Assembly (NCBI GenBank): GCA_020631105.1
Contig: JAHDHW010000003.1
Location: forward strand, 1-64,000
DNA from: Saprospiraceae bacterium
GTDB lineage: Bacteria; Bacteroidota; Bacteroidia; Chitinophagales; Saprospiraceae
Reading direction: 5' to 3'
DNA length: 64,000 nt
The number at the start of each line of letters is the position of its first letter. The stretch's first letter is position 1. The notes under the pieces were generated by a model. That model did no database searches. It was not told the origin of the DNA and saw nothing but the letters and a program-made list of their open reading frames with translations. Below are positions 1 to 9,967 of this stretch, piece by piece. The position numbers and the translations under genes were made by a program.

Positions 1-104
1 TTGAAAATTGGCCACTCATTATACTTTAAACTAATTCGAGAAGAATGTTCAATACTAAATATTGAGAGTGTTAGAGCTTTTCGGTTTATTCAGAAGAAAA
101 AATC

Positions 105-1442
105 CTATCCCTGCGCCTTCCCAAAACGTCGCTTTCGATTCATATGCAAAACCCCTTTTTCAATGCCATCTGGAGTTAGTGGAAACATGCTGATAATTTG
201 TTGAAGCACATTGATGGTATATGAAGTGTCCCAAAAACGATCATCAATGGGATTGAGCCAGATGCAGCGTTTGAATCGATCATTCAGCTGTTGCCAATTT
301 TGGATACTATCCTTGCTTAATTCATAGGATGCCATATCTGCGTCGCCGATAATGAACACCGCATAATTTTTATCCAGCTTGCAGATTTTATCAATGGGTT
401 CAAATTCAGTAGATGATCTTGCGGGGCCGGAATAGGCACCGCCGTAGATCGTATTGTGATAATAGTAAGTTTTTAGGTCGTGGGTAAACCGGCGTTTCAT
501 TTTAGAGAACAGCTTCGTAACTGTTTTGATGTATGGAGACATGGACCATCCACCGTTATCAATTAGCAATAGTACTTGAACTTTTTGATCCACCTTATCT
601 TTTTGATGAGGGAGGAAAATACCACCGGATTTTACGCCTTCTTTGATAGTGGTCGGGATATCTAAATATTGTTGTACAGATTCTTCTTCGATTCCTTTGA
701 GAATAGATAAGGCGACATCAATGTTGTCATCAGAAAGAGTTACCTTTTTGTCTACCGGGAAGAAATTACGATCATTCATTACTTTACGAGCCATCTTTCC
801 ACCTCCACTACCGCCAACCCGAACGCCTCCGGCTGCTGCACCATTATTACCATAGGGTGAAGTGCCTCCACTACCGACCCAATGATTTCCACCAGTATGT
901 CTTTCCTTTTGTTGAGCAAGTACTCTTTTCATACGCTCCAACAACTCTTCAAGCGGAATGTCGGAATAATCAACCATGTCATTTAGTTCACCATTTGACT
1001 GGGTAGAAGGATCACTCGTGTCTTCCAGGTCAGGATTATCCTTGTTTAGAATATCTTGCCCAGAAAGGATGTTCTTGATATCGTAGGTCGTGAGGTGAAC
1101 TTCATTTAGGAATTGCTCGATACGGTCGTCAATTTCGGGAGCATCTACGAGGATATCATCAAAGCGCTTTTTCTGCCAGGCTTTAAATGCTTCGCTTCTG
1201 GCGATAGCACTATTCAAAGATTCACCGGGTTTAATTTCAATGTCCAGAAAGTATTGATAGAAGGCTACCGTAAAAGGACCTATATCTTTTTGTTCATTAG
1301 TCACCAGAACTTTGAGTACGCTGTATAAGTCCCCGATCGTATTGACCAGTCCTCGTTCCATACTTTTTTTGAGTAAAAGTAATGTGCGGACATCTCCCTG
1401 GAGATTATTGTCTTTTAAGTATTGCGGTAGACTACTAAACAC
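105..1442 (-). CDS. VWA-domain (CoxE-like) protein, partner of MoxR ATPase
   Basis: 445-aa ORF with VWA-like LLLIDNGGWSMSPY and FIIGDADMASYEL segments; GTG start overlaps the 3' end of the upstream MoxR gene by 8 nt. Confidence 0.75.
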   Translation of the reverse strand: MFSSLPQYLKDNNLQGDVRTLLLLKKSMERGLVNTIGDLYSVLKVLVTNEQKDIGPFTVAFYQYFLDIEIKPGESLNSAIARSEAFKAWQKKRFDDILVDAPEIDDRIEQFLNEVHLTTYDIKNILSGQDILNKDNPDLEDTSDPSTQSNGELNDMVDYSDIPLEELLERMKRVLAQQKERHTGGNHWVGSGGTSPYGNNGAAAGGVRVGGSGGGKMARKVMNDRNFFPVDKKVTLSDDNIDVALSILKGIEEESVQQYLDIPTTIKEGVKSGGIFLPHQKDKVDQKVQVLLLIDNGGWSMSPYIKTVTKLFSKMKRRFTHDLKTYYYHNTIYGGAYSGPARSSTEFEPIDKICKLDKNYAVFIIGDADMASYELSKDSIQNWQQLNDRFKRCIWLNPIDDRFWDTSYTINVLQQIISMFPLTPDGIEKGVLHMNRKRRFGKAQG

Positions 1443-2310
1443 GGAACTGGCTTTTTATTTTTTTGAGATCCTTTTGGGACTTGATTAAAATGCCAAGGCC
1501 TTCTTTATTGCTGATTTTTTTGAGTGCATCGTCTAAGGAAAAGCTCTTTAAGTATTTTAACCAGTGCAGCATTTCACGAGTTGCCGGAGATCGCTCTAAC
1601 CCTAAACCTCTGAGTTGGTAAAAAAGACTCAGGGTTTTTTCTAATAACTTTCCTTCAATATTGGGGAAGTGTTTTCTTACGATGGTTTCCATTAATTCCG
1701 GATCCGGAAAGCTGATGTAGTGGTATACACAACGCCCTTTAAATGCAGTAGGTAACTCTTGCTCTCGGTTACTGGTGATCACAATGGCTGGCATATCTGC
1801 TTCAGAGACTTCAATAACTTTTCCCGACTCCGGTAAAACAAATTGCCGATGACTCAGGGCAAATAGCAAATCGTTTGGAAACTCTCTTGGCGCTTTATCG
1901 ATTTCATCAATCAACAAAACAGAGTTGGGATGACTGAAAGCATTGGCACCAGGGCCCATGATAATGTAGTCATCTAATTGTTCTGTTTTACGACCACCAC
2001 TTTTGAGTAGTTCTAAACCTTGAGCACTTCGCTGAGCATTGAGTACTTCGACTTGAGAATCCCTTAAGTATTTTACGTGATCAAACTTCGCAACAAATTG
2101 CTCTACATTACTTTTTGACCCGGCAGGATAAGTAAAAAGAGGTAGGCCCTGATCTTTGGCGTATTGGATTGGTAGTTCTGTTTTTCCAGTTCCTGGTTCG
2201 CCTTCTATTAGCAGTGGCATACCTAAAACTCTTGCGATATGAAATGCCTGAGCTAGCTCTGCATCGCAAAGGTACTGATCTGATCCCGTCCAAATATTTG
2301 TTTGTGCCAT
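1435..2310 (-). CDS. MoxR-family AAA+ ATPase
   Basis: Walker A GEPGTGKT, Walker B VLLIDEIDKA, sensor ITSNREQELP. Confidence 0.9.
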   Translation of the reverse strand: MAQTNIWTGSDQYLCDAELAQAFHIARVLGMPLLIEGEPGTGKTELPIQYAKDQGLPLFTYPAGSKSNVEQFVAKFDHVKYLRDSQVEVLNAQRSAQGLELLKSGGRKTEQLDDYIIMGPGANAFSHPNSVLLIDEIDKAPREFPNDLLFALSHRQFVLPESGKVIEVSEADMPAIVITSNREQELPTAFKGRCVYHYISFPDPELMETIVRKHFPNIEGKLLEKTLSLFYQLRGLGLERSPATREMLHWLKYLKSFSLDDALKKISNKEGLGILIKSQKDLKKIKSQFRV

Positions 2311-2664
2311 GAAAGATTATCTGTTAGTGGTCTAATATAGTTGATAAGCTTTTAAATAGCGACGCTTAGCCACAGGATCTAAAAGCTATACTTGTAAACG
2401 GGCTTAATGTATGAAAAGATGTGAAATTATAGGCAGATTGACAGAATTAATGATCTTTAGCTACTACTCTTTGGAAAGTATTTTAAGAAGTTGTTCAATA
2501 ATTCTAAATATTATAAAGTAATCTGGAGCTTCAGAGGAATATAAAATGTAACCTAATAAACACATTAGAGTATTAGAATAAATTAATACATAAAATTAAA
2601 CACGACACATTTTTTTGTTATACCTTTTAATTAGTATAGCACGTTTTATTAAAATCTTTGTCAG

Positions 2665-3288
2665 ATGAATACCCTGTACTTTAAGTGTATATTTCTTTTG
2701 AGCTTATGTTTTGCAAGCCAAAGTGTTTTAGCAGAAAAACCTGGAAAAGACTTTTTAATAACCTTAAATGGCTCTAAGCTGACAGGGATTATTAAGGATA
2801 TCGTCCTTACAAAAGAAAATTCACAGATCTCCTTTGAAAATGATTTTGGCGACACGTACACAGTTCGTCCCGAAACCATTTACGGTTTTGCGGTACAAGA
2901 AGTAAGCACAACAGTATTTTACGAAAGTAAGGCTTTGGATGGAGTATGGTGGTTTGTACAGATTCAAAAGAAAGGTAGTGCATTGAGTATGTTCACGAGT
3001 ACAGAAAGGAAATTACAATTCACTAATCCTAATGAACCGCCTCTTATTGTAGAAGAAAAAAATCCACAGGTTTGGTTACAATTTGAAGGGGAGCAACCAT
3101 TTAAAGTTTACCGTTTTACCTATAAAGGATTGCTCCGAAAGAAAATGAAATCCTACCCCGATTTAGTTAGAAGAATTGGGAAGAGAGGATTTCGATACAA
3201 CAACCTATCAGAGATCGTAGATCTCTATAATCGATTTCATGAGAAAGAGAATACTAAGTTTTCACCTGCCGAATTAGGAGGCCATTAA
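2665..3288 (+). CDS. hypothetical secreted protein
   Basis: 207-aa ORF with N-terminal signal peptide (FLLSLCFASQSVLAEK). Confidence 0.7.
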   Translation: MNTLYFKCIFLLSLCFASQSVLAEKPGKDFLITLNGSKLTGIIKDIVLTKENSQISFENDFGDTYTVRPETIYGFAVQEVSTTVFYESKALDGVWWFVQIQKKGSALSMFTSTERKLQFTNPNEPPLIVEEKNPQVWLQFEGEQPFKVYRFTYKGLLRKKMKSYPDLVRRIGKRGFRYNNLSEIVDLYNRFHEKENTKFSPAELGGH

Positions 3289-3293
3289 AAGGA

Positions 3294-4301
3294 TCACTTG
3301 CCTTGCAATATAACCTCTAATTGATTAACCATTTCAGGGGACCCGGCGAAAAAAGGAGTGCGTTGATGAAGCTCCTTAGGAGAAAGGTCTAAAATTCTCG
3401 TTGATCCATTCGTGGCAGCACCTCCTGCCTGTTCTACCAAAAAAGCCATTGGATTGCACTCATATAATAATCTAAGTTTACCATTAGGAAGGTTAGAACT
3501 TGCAGGATACATATAAATACCACCTTTTAAAAGGTTTCGATGAAAATCAGCAATCATAGAACCTATGTAACGACCGGTGTAGGGGCGATTGGTTTTCGAA
3601 TCTATAGATTTACAATACTTAATATAAGATTGGACTTCAGGAGAGAAGTATTCATATTGGCCTTCATTAATACTGTATATATTACCGGTTTTGGGGATTT
3701 TAATATTAGGGTGCGATAGATAAAAAACACCAACAGAAGGGTCATAGGTGAATCCGTTTACACCATTTCCGGTTGTAAAAACCAACATAGTTGATGATCC
3801 AAAAATTACATACCCAGCAACAACCTGCTGTTTCCCCTCTTGCAAAAAATCCTTTGTTGTGGCCGGAGTGCCTATTTTACTTACTCGCCGGTAGATGGCA
3901 AAAATCGTCCCTATAGAAACGTTCACTTCAATGTTGGAAGAACCATCGATGGGGTCTATCAGAACGACATATTTTCCATTTTGACCAACTTCGTTCTCAA
4001 AAATGATAGATCGATCCTCTTCTTCCGAAGCAATGCCACATACTTCATTCCTTGCTTTTAATGCATTAATAAAAAGCTCATTTGCGTAGAGATCTAATTT
4101 CTTTTGATCTTCTCCTTGTATGTTCTCTGTTCCCATACCTCCAAGAATATCATCTACTAGCCCTGCTTTATTAATTTGACTATTTAGCACTTTGGTGGCT
4201 AAGCGAATAGCACTTAATAAACGGCTAAGTTCTCCTTTAGCATAAGGAAAATCTGCTTGTTTTTGAATTATAAATTCCCCGAGGGTTATAATTTTGTTCA
4301 T
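3294..4301 (-). CDS. fbp: class I fructose-1,6-bisphosphatase
   Basis: [23 protein letters not shown] and [35 protein letters not shown] motifs. Confidence 0.95.
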   Translation of the reverse strand: MNKIITLGEFIIQKQADFPYAKGELSRLLSAIRLATKVLNSQINKAGLVDDILGGMGTENIQGEDQKKLDLYANELFINALKARNEVCGIASEEEDRSIIFENEVGQNGKYVVLIDPIDGSSNIEVNVSIGTIFAIYRRVSKIGTPATTKDFLQEGKQQVVAGYVIFGSSTMLVFTTGNGVNGFTYDPSVGVFYLSHPNIKIPKTGNIYSINEGQYEYFSPEVQSYIKYCKSIDSKTNRPYTGRYIGSMIADFHRNLLKGGIYMYPASSNLPNGKLRLLYECNPMAFLVEQAGGAATNGSTRILDLSPKELHQRTPFFAGSPEMVNQLEVILQGK

Positions 4302-4378
4302 AATTTGATTTGACTTTTTACAAAAAACAAGTGAAAGCTTTTAGAGCTAAAGGAAAAGTGATATTTTTAAGCTAACAG

Positions 4379-4392
4379 ATTGGTTAACCAAT
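4379..4392. promoter_or_regulatory. candidate FadR/GntR operator, perfect palindrome ATTGGTTAACCAAT
   Basis: 14-bp perfect palindrome centred 40 bp upstream of the copy 1 ATG; overlapped by a second palindrome CCAATT-GCG-AATTGG (4388-4402). Confidence 0.65.
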
Positions 4393-4425
4393 TGCGAATT
4401 GGATAAAAGTAAGATATTTTACCGT

Positions 4426-5157
4426 ATGAAGAACCCGAATGTGCTTAGTAATTTTCAAGAAATAAGAATAGAGTCACCTGTTGATAAGATCATCAGACAG
4501 ATACGAGAATTAATTACTTCCGGGCAATTAAAGCCTGGGGATAAATTACCTCCAGAGCGAAAATTAGCAGAAAAACTAGGCGTTGGTAGAAGTAACGTTC
4601 GGGATGCGATTAAAAAACTAGAGTTTTACGGAATACTAAGAACCCTTCCTCAGAGTGGGACTATAGTTGCAGGTATGGGGATTTCGGCCTTGGAAGGATT
4701 GATCTCAGATGTCTTGAAAATAGAGAATAGCGACTTTATTTCTCTGGTAGAGACAAGGGTGCTAATGGAAACGGAATCTGCAAAGCTAGCAGCAATGAGA
4801 AGAACGGATCAGGATATTGAAGATATCAAAGAGGCATTAGAAGCATATGAACGTAAAGTGAAGCAAAACGAACAGGCAGTAGAAGAGGATTTAATGTTTC
4901 ACCTTAAAATTGCAGAAGCAAGTAAGAATATGGTATTGAAAACACTAATGCTCATAATTACTCCTGACATAATAAATAATTTCATCCAACTTGATATTTG
5001 TAAAGACGGACGAACACGTCTTGATGCATTGAATGAGCATAATATTATTTTAGACCATATCATCGCGCAAAAACCAGAAGAAGCTGCGGAAGCGATGAGA
5101 TTACATCTAAAAGATGTTTTTGATTATAGCCAAAGTTTGAGGGAGCAACAGAAATAG
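4426..5157 (+). CDS. GntR family regulator, FadR subfamily (copy 1)
   Basis: N-terminal winged HTH (LKPGDKLPPERKLAEKLGVGRSNVRDAIKKLEFYGIL) plus FCD-type C-terminal domain. The track start at 4399 is a TTG; ATG 4426 aligns with the start of copy 2. Confidence 0.92.
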   Translation: MKNPNVLSNFQEIRIESPVDKIIRQIRELITSGQLKPGDKLPPERKLAEKLGVGRSNVRDAIKKLEFYGILRTLPQSGTIVAGMGISALEGLISDVLKIENSDFISLVETRVLMETESAKLAAMRRTDQDIEDIKEALEAYERKVKQNEQAVEEDLMFHLKIAEASKNMVLKTLMLIITPDIINNFIQLDICKDGRTRLDALNEHNIILDHIIAQKPEEAAEAMRLHLKDVFDYSQSLREQQK

Positions 5158-5572
5158 AACAAGTACAGAAAAAAATAGTGTATTAAATTTTTTAAACGAA
5201 CGATTAAAAGCTCCTTAGTCTGAAATAAAAGACTTGCCCCTCTTTTGTCATCTAAGACAGGTTACAAAAATCCTTTCAACTAGTTTAGTTCAATTATCCC
5301 CGGTCACATTATTTATTGAAGGTTGAGTTGCCCAACTTTGGAATACTTGTCGGTAAACAAGTGTTTGCGCTTGAAATTCTTGTATCCGAAGGCCAAATGG
5401 AGACCGTATTTATTCTAAATAGGAAAAGAACTTTATTCTAACTCTTATTATGCTCCTAAAGGTTGAATTAAAGGGTTATAAATAAAAATCCCAACTTGAT
5501 TTCGAAATTTTATAAAAAAACAGTAAATATTTTTGTAGATAAAGGAAAAGTTATATTTTTGTTTTTGTAAAA

Positions 5573-5597
5573 TTGGTTAACCAAAAACCAGTTAACC
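5573..5597. promoter_or_regulatory. candidate FadR/GntR operator TTGGTTAACCAA plus a second AGTTAACC core
   Basis: Perfect palindrome 5573-5584 at the same distance from the ATG as in copy 1; second GTTAAC core at 5591-5596, 15 bp further on. Confidence 0.65.
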
Positions 5598-5618
5598 AAA
5601 AGTAAGAAGATTTACCGT

Positions 5619-6350
5619 ATGAAGAACCCGAATGTGCTTAGTAATTTTCAAGAAATAAGAATAGAGTCACCTGTTGATAAGATCATCAGACAGATACGAG
5701 AATTAATTACTTCCGGGCAATTAAAGCCTGGGGATAAATTACCTCCAGAGCGAAAATTAGCAGAAAAACTAGGCGTTGGTAGAAGTAACGTTCGGGATGC
5801 GATTAAAAAACTAGAGTTTTACGGAATACTAAGAACCCTTCCTCAGAGTGGGACTATAGTTGCAGGTATGGGGATTTCGGCCTTGGAAGGATTGATCTCA
5901 GATGTCTTGAAAATAGAGAATAGCGACTTTATTTCTCTGGTAGAGACAAGAGTGCTAATGGAAACGGAATCTGCAAAACATGCAGCGATGAGAAGAACAG
6001 ATCAGGACATAGAAGATATCAAAGAGGCGTTAGAAGCATATGAGCATAAAGTGAAATTAAATCAACAAGCAGTAGAAGAGGATTTAATGTTTCATTTGAA
6101 AATCGCAGAGGCAAGTAAGAATACCGTATTGAAAACACTAATGCTGATTATTACCCCTGATATTATTAATAATTTCATCACACTTGATATTTGTGTAGAC
6201 GGACGGACGCGTCGTGATGCATTGGATGAACACAATGTTATTTTAAAACATATCATTGCGCAAGAACCAGAAGAAGCTGCGGAGGCAATGCGATTACACC
6301 TAAAAGATGTTTTTGATTATAGCCAAAGTTTGAGGAGTTCGCAGAAATAG
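5619..6350 (+). CDS. GntR family regulator, FadR subfamily (copy 2)
   Basis: 243 aa, near-identical paralogue of 4426..5157. Confidence 0.93.
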   Translation: MKNPNVLSNFQEIRIESPVDKIIRQIRELITSGQLKPGDKLPPERKLAEKLGVGRSNVRDAIKKLEFYGILRTLPQSGTIVAGMGISALEGLISDVLKIENSDFISLVETRVLMETESAKHAAMRRTDQDIEDIKEALEAYEHKVKLNQQAVEEDLMFHLKIAEASKNTVLKTLMLIITPDIINNFITLDICVDGRTRRDALDEHNVILKHIIAQEPEEAAEAMRLHLKDVFDYSQSLRSSQK

Positions 6351-6643
6351 AATAATTATAGAATTAAGAATAGTGTATTAAACTTTATAAATAAACAATC
6401 AAAAAGACCCTAGTATGAAACAAAAAGTCCGACCACCAAGCTAGTCACGCTTTTGTAATCTTATAGAGCTTGCAAAAGTCCTTTCAGGTAGTTTAGTTCA
6501 ATTATCCCTGTTCACATTATTTGTCAAAAGCTGAGTTGCTCAACTTTGACGTGAAGGGTTAATGTTATAACTAAACGATTTAAGTAATTAAAAAGGCCCA
6601 CCCAGACAGTGAGCCCAAAAAAGTAAATATTAAATATTAAATT

Positions 6644-9600
6644 ATGATACCAAAATTAACAAATTATCTCAACAAGTCATTCTGGAGTTCGCTCTTGATG
6701 GTTTTGTTGCTAGGATTACCTTCTCTCTTGCAAGGAAGCACGAGTACTGAAGCTTTTAAACCAATCACAGGAGTAGTAACTTCTAGTGATGAAGGCCTAC
6801 CCTTAATCGGAGTTACAATTACAGTAAAAGGAACTTCTACGGGTACAATTACAGATGTAAACGGAAATTATACGATTGATGTTGAAGAAGGAGCAATACT
6901 AGTATTTAGTTATACAGGATATAAAAATCAGGAAATAGTCGTTGATTCAAAAACAACTTATGACATCGTTTTAGAAGGAGATGTTTCTCTATTAGACGAA
7001 ATCGTAGTTGTTGGTTACGGTGTTCGTAAGAAATCACACAATACGGGTGCAATTGCACAAGTGGGTGGAGCTGACGTTGCAGCTATTCAGGCCGCTCGGG
7101 TTGATGATGCTTTAGCAGGGAAATTAGCTGGAGTCTTAATTCAAAATCAAGATGGAGCACCTGGTGCAGATCCAAAGATTCAAATTAGGGCTGCATCATC
7201 TATCTCAGGCGATTCCAATCCTCTAATCGTTGTTGATGGTTATCCTATTTCAGGTAGCTTAGCAACGGTTAATCCAAATGATATTGAAAGCCTGGAAGTG
7301 TTAAAAGATGCTGCTTCGGCTGCTATCTATGGATCTCGAGGTGCAAACGGGGTTATTCTGGTTACCACCAAAACGGGGAAATCAGGTAAAGCTAGTTTTA
7401 GCTACGATGCTTATGTGAGTACCTCCAGCAGATATGTTAGAGATAATATTAATCCAACAGCTGGAGAGTGGGCCAATACGGTAGAAAATAATATCGCGAA
7501 TGGGACTTTTAATGTTTCTGAAGTTGAACCTGGGATATTAGATTATAGATTAAATGCACTTAAAAACTCACCGGACGTTGTTGCTGTAGAAGATTGGCTA
7601 TTCCGAAACGGAAATGCTATGAGCCATAACTTTAGCATGAGTGGAGGGACAGATGATGTAAATTATTTCGCTTCAATTGGATATTTAGATGCAGAGGGTA
7701 TTGTGATTACTCAAGGGTTTGAAAGATATAATGCACGATTGAATGTCAATGCTAAACTGGGAGATAAATTCAAAACCGGATTAAATTTCAATGGTTTTGT
7801 ATCAGATAGAGATATCGTGGGTCATGACCAAAGAGACCTTTTGAGAGCTTATAGCGTTCATCCTATTTATCATACAGCAGCATCTATTGCTTTCGTTCAA
7901 CAGTTAGATCAACAAGCGCAATCTTTGGGCTTATCTGCTTTTGATAATGGTTTCAGAGGTGGCGATGCACCTTGGAATAATAGTATTTATACATTAGAGC
8001 CTGGCATGACTGCACAGGATTGGCATTACGGAAGAAGTGGTAACGGTATTGGTGGATCAGGAGATGCGGGCCCTGCTACAAAACTAGATAACACGGACCG
8101 ATGGCAAAAAACATTCTTCGGAAATATTAGCTCTTATTTACAATACAGCATTATAGATGGTTTGGATATCAAAACTGTCCTAGGTGGAGATATCAGAGAT
8201 ACTCGAGATTTTTATTCCAGATCATTGGAGTTTGATTCTAGAGCGCGTACTACTCAAACGAACTTAGATCAAACGGATGTGAAAAGATCTTCAGTGTTAA
8301 GTGAAACAACATTGAACTATACGAAGCAAATAGACAAACATGACATTGGTGCAGTAGCGGGTGTAGAGTTTCAGAATTTCTACATCAGTGGAATCGCTTT
8401 AGATGCTACGAATATACCATTTGGTCAGCCTTTAAATTATGCATTATTAGATCCTGCAGATATTGCGGTTTCAGAAAGAGATGAGACTATTTCGAGAAGA
8501 AGTGTATTTGGAAGAATTAATTATGCGTATGACAATCGATATTTAGCATCTATTTCGGTAAGAAGAGATGGTGATTCTCGCTTTGGAGCAAATAATAGAT
8601 TTGAAACTTTTCCAGCATTTTCTGTAGGGTGGAATTTCCATAATGAGCCTTTTTATAATTCAGATTTTTTGACAGATGTAAAATTTCGATTTAGCCGTGG
8701 ATCTTTAGGAACTACTGCATTTTTAGGAGCTTATAGTTCACTTAGTTTGTTAAATCCACAAGCGTCTATTTTTGGAAATGCATTTTTGATCCCATCAGAT
8801 ATTGCAAACCCAAATTTAACCTGGCAAACAAACACAGAGACCAACCTAGGATTTAACTTAGGCTTCTTAAATAACCGTTTTACATTTGGTTTAGACTACT
8901 ACACATCTGATATTGAAGATATCTTAATTCGTCAGAGTGTCTCTGAAGTATTAGGTACTACTTCTATCGCACTTAACTCTGGTGATGTAACAAGTTCAGG
9001 TTTAGAACTGGAACTAGGTGCTGCTGTGATTAACACAGGTGCTTTCCGATGGAACATTAGCGCTAACCTTTCCACAGTAAATACTGAAATTACAGATCTA
9101 GGAGACCTTACAGAATTGGCTCCTACAATTTATGGACAGAGTGGTCGAGGTCCTGTATTTAGAAATTATGTAGGTGGAGAGATAGGTGAAATGTGGGGAT
9201 TAGAAACTACCGGTGAAGTTGAAATGCAATACCTTTCAAATCCATTGGAATTCCCTGGCCAACAGAGTGGATACAGTTATGTTGTTGATCAAAACGGTGA
9301 CGGTGTAATTGATAGAACAAGAACAGTTGCAGAAGGTGGAGACTTAGTCAAAATAGGACAAAATACTCCTGACTTCTACTTCGGGTTCAATACTCAGGTG
9401 ACGTACAAAGAATTTGATCTCTCTTTACAATTTCAAGGAGCTCAGGGCGCTGAAGTTTATAATATTGACCCACTTTATTACGGATCACAATGGGGTCGAT
9501 CTTTACAAGCTAATTTTGATGCAGATGGTGATGGTAAGGCTGATCACAATGGACAATTCTATGGACGTAATAGAGACCAGGCTGATGCGATGATTCAAGA

Positions 9601-9865
9601 TGCATCTTATCTAGCATTGAGAAACATGACTATAGGATATACACTTGACTCAGGACTTGCTAATAAAGTAGGTTTAGGTTCTGTGAGATTATATGTTGCA
9701 GCGACTAACTTATTATATCTAATGGGAGATGATTATACATCGTTTAACCCAGAAGGTGTAGAGATCACAAACGGCGGCTATTTAGGACCAACAACATATG
9801 GAGTACAAGTAGGTGCAAGCCCGGTTGTAAGAAGTTTCACATTCGGTGCAAATGTTAACTTTTAA
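6644..9865 (+). CDS. susC: SusC/RagA family TonB-linked outer membrane protein
   Basis: Carboxypeptidase-D-like plug extension (ITGVVTSSDEGLPLIGVTITVKGTSTGTITDVNGNY), TonB-box-like EIVVVGYG, SusC plug, beta-barrel. Confidence 0.95.
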   Translation: MIPKLTNYLNKSFWSSLLMVLLLGLPSLLQGSTSTEAFKPITGVVTSSDEGLPLIGVTITVKGTSTGTITDVNGNYTIDVEEGAILVFSYTGYKNQEIVVDSKTTYDIVLEGDVSLLDEIVVVGYGVRKKSHNTGAIAQVGGADVAAIQAARVDDALAGKLAGVLIQNQDGAPGADPKIQIRAASSISGDSNPLIVVDGYPISGSLATVNPNDIESLEVLKDAASAAIYGSRGANGVILVTTKTGKSGKASFSYDAYVSTSSRYVRDNINPTAGEWANTVENNIANGTFNVSEVEPGILDYRLNALKNSPDVVAVEDWLFRNGNAMSHNFSMSGGTDDVNYFASIGYLDAEGIVITQGFERYNARLNVNAKLGDKFKTGLNFNGFVSDRDIVGHDQRDLLRAYSVHPIYHTAASIAFVQQLDQQAQSLGLSAFDNGFRGGDAPWNNSIYTLEPGMTAQDWHYGRSGNGIGGSGDAGPATKLDNTDRWQKTFFGNISSYLQYSIIDGLDIKTVLGGDIRDTRDFYSRSLEFDSRARTTQTNLDQTDVKRSSVLSETTLNYTKQIDKHDIGAVAGVEFQNFYISGIALDATNIPFGQPLNYALLDPADIAVSERDETISRRSVFGRINYAYDNRYLASISVRRDGDSRFGANNRFETFPAFSVGWNFHNEPFYNSDFLTDVKFRFSRGSLGTTAFLGAYSSLSLLNPQASIFGNAFLIPSDIANPNLTWQTNTETNLGFNLGFLNNRFTFGLDYYTSDIEDILIRQSVSEVLGTTSIALNSGDVTSSGLELELGAAVINTGAFRWNISANLSTVNTEITDLGDLTELAPTIYGQSGRGPVFRNYVGGEIGEMWGLETTGEVEMQYLSNPLEFPGQQSGYSYVVDQNGDGVIDRTRTVAEGGDLVKIGQNTPDFYFGFNTQVTYKEFDLSLQFQGAQGAEVYNIDPLYYGSQWGRSLQANFDADGDGKADHNGQFYGRNRDQADAMIQDASYLALRNMTIGYTLDSGLANKVGLGSVRLYVAATNLLYLMGDDYTSFNPEGVEITNGGYLGPTTYGVQVGASPVVRSFTFGANVNF

Positions 9866-9878
9866 TGAACTAAGCGAC

Positions 9879-9931
9879 GACAAAGTTATTCATGAATTCT
9901 TTTGAAAAAATGACTCATGAATAACGCTGTC
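9879..9931 (+). repeat. susC-susD intergenic stem-loop
   Basis: GACA-aa-GTTATTCATGA / 19-nt loop / TCATGAATAAC-gc-TGTC: 11-bp perfect stem plus a further 4 bp across a 2x2 internal loop. Confidence 0.75.
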
Positions 9932-9967
9932 AAGCTACTTCAATACTAAATTTTAAATAATAAAATA

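Larger units (their letters stand above)
4346..5340 (+). repeat. tandem duplication unit, copy 1 (promoter + GntR gene + 3' flank)
   Basis: Upstream TAAAGGAAAAGTxATATTTTT, the whole ORF, and downstream GTTTAGTTCAATTATCCC...AGTTGCCCAACTTTG all recur in copy 2 at about +1193 to +1208 nt. Confidence 0.85.
5538..6550 (+). repeat. tandem duplication unit, copy 2
   Basis: See copy 1; ends with AGTTGCTCAACTTTG just upstream of susC. Confidence 0.85.

Noticed and set aside
1-204. 67-aa plus-strand ORF at the window edge
   Set aside because: Overlaps the 3' end of the VWA gene on the other strand; no recognisable motif and no complete start context.
2108-2293. 61-aa minus ORF in another frame of the MoxR gene
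   Set aside because: Arg/Ser-rich out-of-frame translation of a well-supported gene.
4399-4425. TTG start extending GntR copy 1 by 9 residues
   Set aside because: It would lie on the operator palindrome; copy 2 starts at the ATG equivalent to 4426.
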